Origin: Thermoflexia bacterium
GTDB lineage: Bacteria > Chloroflexota > Anaerolineae > B4-G1 > SLSP01
DNA: 6,179 nucleotides
Assembly (NCBI GenBank): GCA_030605705.1
Contig: JAUWHU010000009.1
Span: 1 to 6,179 of the forward strand
Direction: 5' to 3'
Position 1 is the first letter of the stretch, and the number at the start of each line of letters is the position of its first letter. The notes below the pieces were generated by a model. The model searched no databases. It was not told the DNA's origin and worked only from the letters and a program-made list of their open reading frames with translations. A program made the translations under genes and the position numbers. Positions 5,110 through 6,179 of the stretch are shown one piece after another.

Positions 5110-6165
5110 ATGAAACCAACGCGTGTCTTGAAAATTGATCCCCAACACATCGCCACCGTCTTGATCCACGAGGCGGCTGACGTGCTGCGTGCCGGTGGAT
5201 TGGTGGCCTTCCCCACAGAAACGGTGTACGGTCTGGGCGCCAATGCGTTAGATGCCCAGGCTGTGCGGGGGATCTTTGCCGCGAAGGAACGACCGGGATA
5301 CGACCCTCTCATTGTACACCTTGCCGGGGCGGAGAGCCTTGCCGAGGTCGCCTGCCGGGTGCCTCCCGTGGCGCTCATGTTGGCAGAGCGCTTCTGGCCC
5401 GGCCCGCTCACCCTGGTACTCCCGCGCGGGCCGCGAATCCCGCCGGAGGTGACGGCGGGGGGCGAGACGGTGGCAGTGCGCGTTCCCGCGCATCCTGTGG
5501 CGCAGGCTTTGATCCGCGCGGCGGGCGTGCCGGTAGCGGCGCCCAGCGCCAACCGTTTTGGGCGACTCAGCCCTACCCGCGCCGAGGACGTACTTGCCGA
5601 CCTGGACGGTCGCATTGACCTGCTCCTGGATGGCGGCCCGACGCCGGTAGGTGTGGAATCCACGGTACTCTCTCTCGTGACGCCCCGGCCCACCATCTTG
5701 CGTCCCGGCGGCGTGAGCCGTGAGTCACTGGAGTTACTCCTGGGACGGGTAGAGGTGCTGGCTCAACCGGTTCGCCCGCAGGAAGTCGCCCCTTCGCCGG
5801 GGACACTTTCTCAGCATTATGCGCCACGGGCGAAGCTGATTTTGTACGAGGGACCACGAGACGCGCTGTTGGCAGCGCTGCGGAAAGAGGCTCTGCGTTT
5901 GCACGGAGCCGGCGCCCGCGTGGGATTATTCTTAGCTTCGGAGGACCTGCCTTTTTTCGAAGGCCTGCCGCTCATCATGCGGGCTGCAGGGCCGGCACGC
6001 GACTTAGAAACGGTGGCCCGGCAACTATTCACGACCCTGCGCGCCCTGGATGAGGCCGGCGTGGAAGTCATCCTCGCGCGCGATTTCGGTGCAGCGGGGT
6101 TGGGGCTTGCCGTACGCGACCGCCTCACCCGCGCGGCCGGAGGCAAAGTGGTGCGCGTCACGTAA
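5110..6165 (+). CDS. sua5: Threonylcarbamoyl-AMP synthase, Sua5 type (YrdC domain plus Sua5 domain)
   Basis: A 351-residue cytoplasmic enzyme that makes L-threonylcarbamoyl-AMP from threonine, bicarbonate and ATP, the first step of the t6A modification at position 37 of ANN-decoding tRNAs; the TsaD complex then transfers the group. The N-terminal YrdC domain (about 17-205) shows PTETVYGLG (35-43), KERPGYDPLIVH (59-70, with the conserved Lys59 and Arg61), WPGPLT (96-101), APSANRFGRLSPT (144-156), ESTVL (183-187) and RPGGVS (198-203). The linker SPGTLSQHYAPRA (229-241) leads into the C-terminal Sua5 domain (about 242-351), ending in the typical GLGLAVRDRLTRAA (330-343). Length fits two-domain Sua5, not the shorter TsaC. 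The ATG start gives a normal N-terminus (RVLKIDP), although no Shine-Dalgarno precedes it and a tandem repeat abuts it. It is probably unrelated in function to the upstream glycan genes. Confidence 0.96.
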   Translation: MKPTRVLKIDPQHIATVLIHEAADVLRAGGLVAFPTETVYGLGANALDAQAVRGIFAAKERPGYDPLIVHLAGAESLAEVACRVPPVALMLAERFWPGPLTLVLPRGPRIPPEVTAGGETVAVRVPAHPVAQALIRAAGVPVAAPSANRFGRLSPTRAEDVLADLDGRIDLLLDGGPTPVGVESTVLSLVTPRPTILRPGGVSRESLELLLGRVEVLAQPVRPQEVAPSPGTLSQHYAPRAKLILYEGPRDALLAALRKEALRLHGAGARVGLFLASEDLPFFEGLPLIMRAAGPARDLETVARQLFTTLRALDEAGVEVILARDFGAAGLGLAVRDRLTRAAGGKVVRVT

Positions 6166-6179
6166 CAAGCGAGCCGGTG

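Noticed and set aside
5097..5696. 199-residue minus-strand frame opposite sua5
   Set aside because: Low-complexity Ser/Arg/Ala/Thr-rich product opposite a gene with all Sua5 motifs intact.

Overview
The window looks like the downstream part of an extracellular or capsular polysaccharide locus in a GC-rich bacterium, followed by a conserved tRNA-modification gene. All genes lie on the plus strand. The organism cannot be fixed from the sequence. The fused Wzz/tyrosine-kinase protein, the two-domain Sua5, the small membrane protein next to a NTP_transf_5-type protein, and short AT-rich repeat debris between genes would all fit a Chloroflexota (Anaerolineae-like) genome, but this is a guess from pattern, not a demonstrated placement.

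Layout. Positions 2-148 hold the C-terminal 48 residues of an NAD-dependent sugar epimerase/dehydratase cut by the window edge. After 23 nt comes a multi-pass O-antigen ligase/polymerase-like protein (172-1545, TTG start). After a 70-nt gap holding a possible extended -10 promoter and a strong Shine-Dalgarno comes a fused chain-length regulator/BY-kinase (1616-3307). A 233-nt gene-free stretch (3308-3540) carries a stem-loop and a 96-bp repeat-like element with imperfect terminal inverted repeats and a nested hairpin. Next are a small membrane protein (3541-3834) and a nucleotidyltransferase-fold protein (3834-5006) joined by a one-base stop/start overlap. A 103-nt gap (5007-5109) contains a strong hairpin and three tandem 14-bp repeats that run almost to the start codon of the Sua5-type threonylcarbamoyl-AMP synthase (5110-6165). 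The last 14 nt (6166-6179) show nothing recognisable.

How the genes fit together. The epimerase/dehydratase would help make nucleotide sugars. The Wzy/WaaL-like protein would join lipid-linked glycan units to each other or to an acceptor. The Wzz/BY-kinase would set chain length and export through cycles of tyrosine phosphorylation. The small membrane protein and the nucleotidyltransferase have no assigned role, but their coupling and position suggest a joint job in glycan or cell-envelope work. Sua5 makes the precursor of the t6A37 tRNA modification and probably lies outside the polysaccharide unit, behind the 5018-5039 hairpin.

I found no CRISPR array, tRNA, rRNA, transposase or phage gene. 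Nothing here is clearly a new system. The least-explained items are the intergenic repeats and the coupled small-membrane-protein/nucleotidyltransferase pair.
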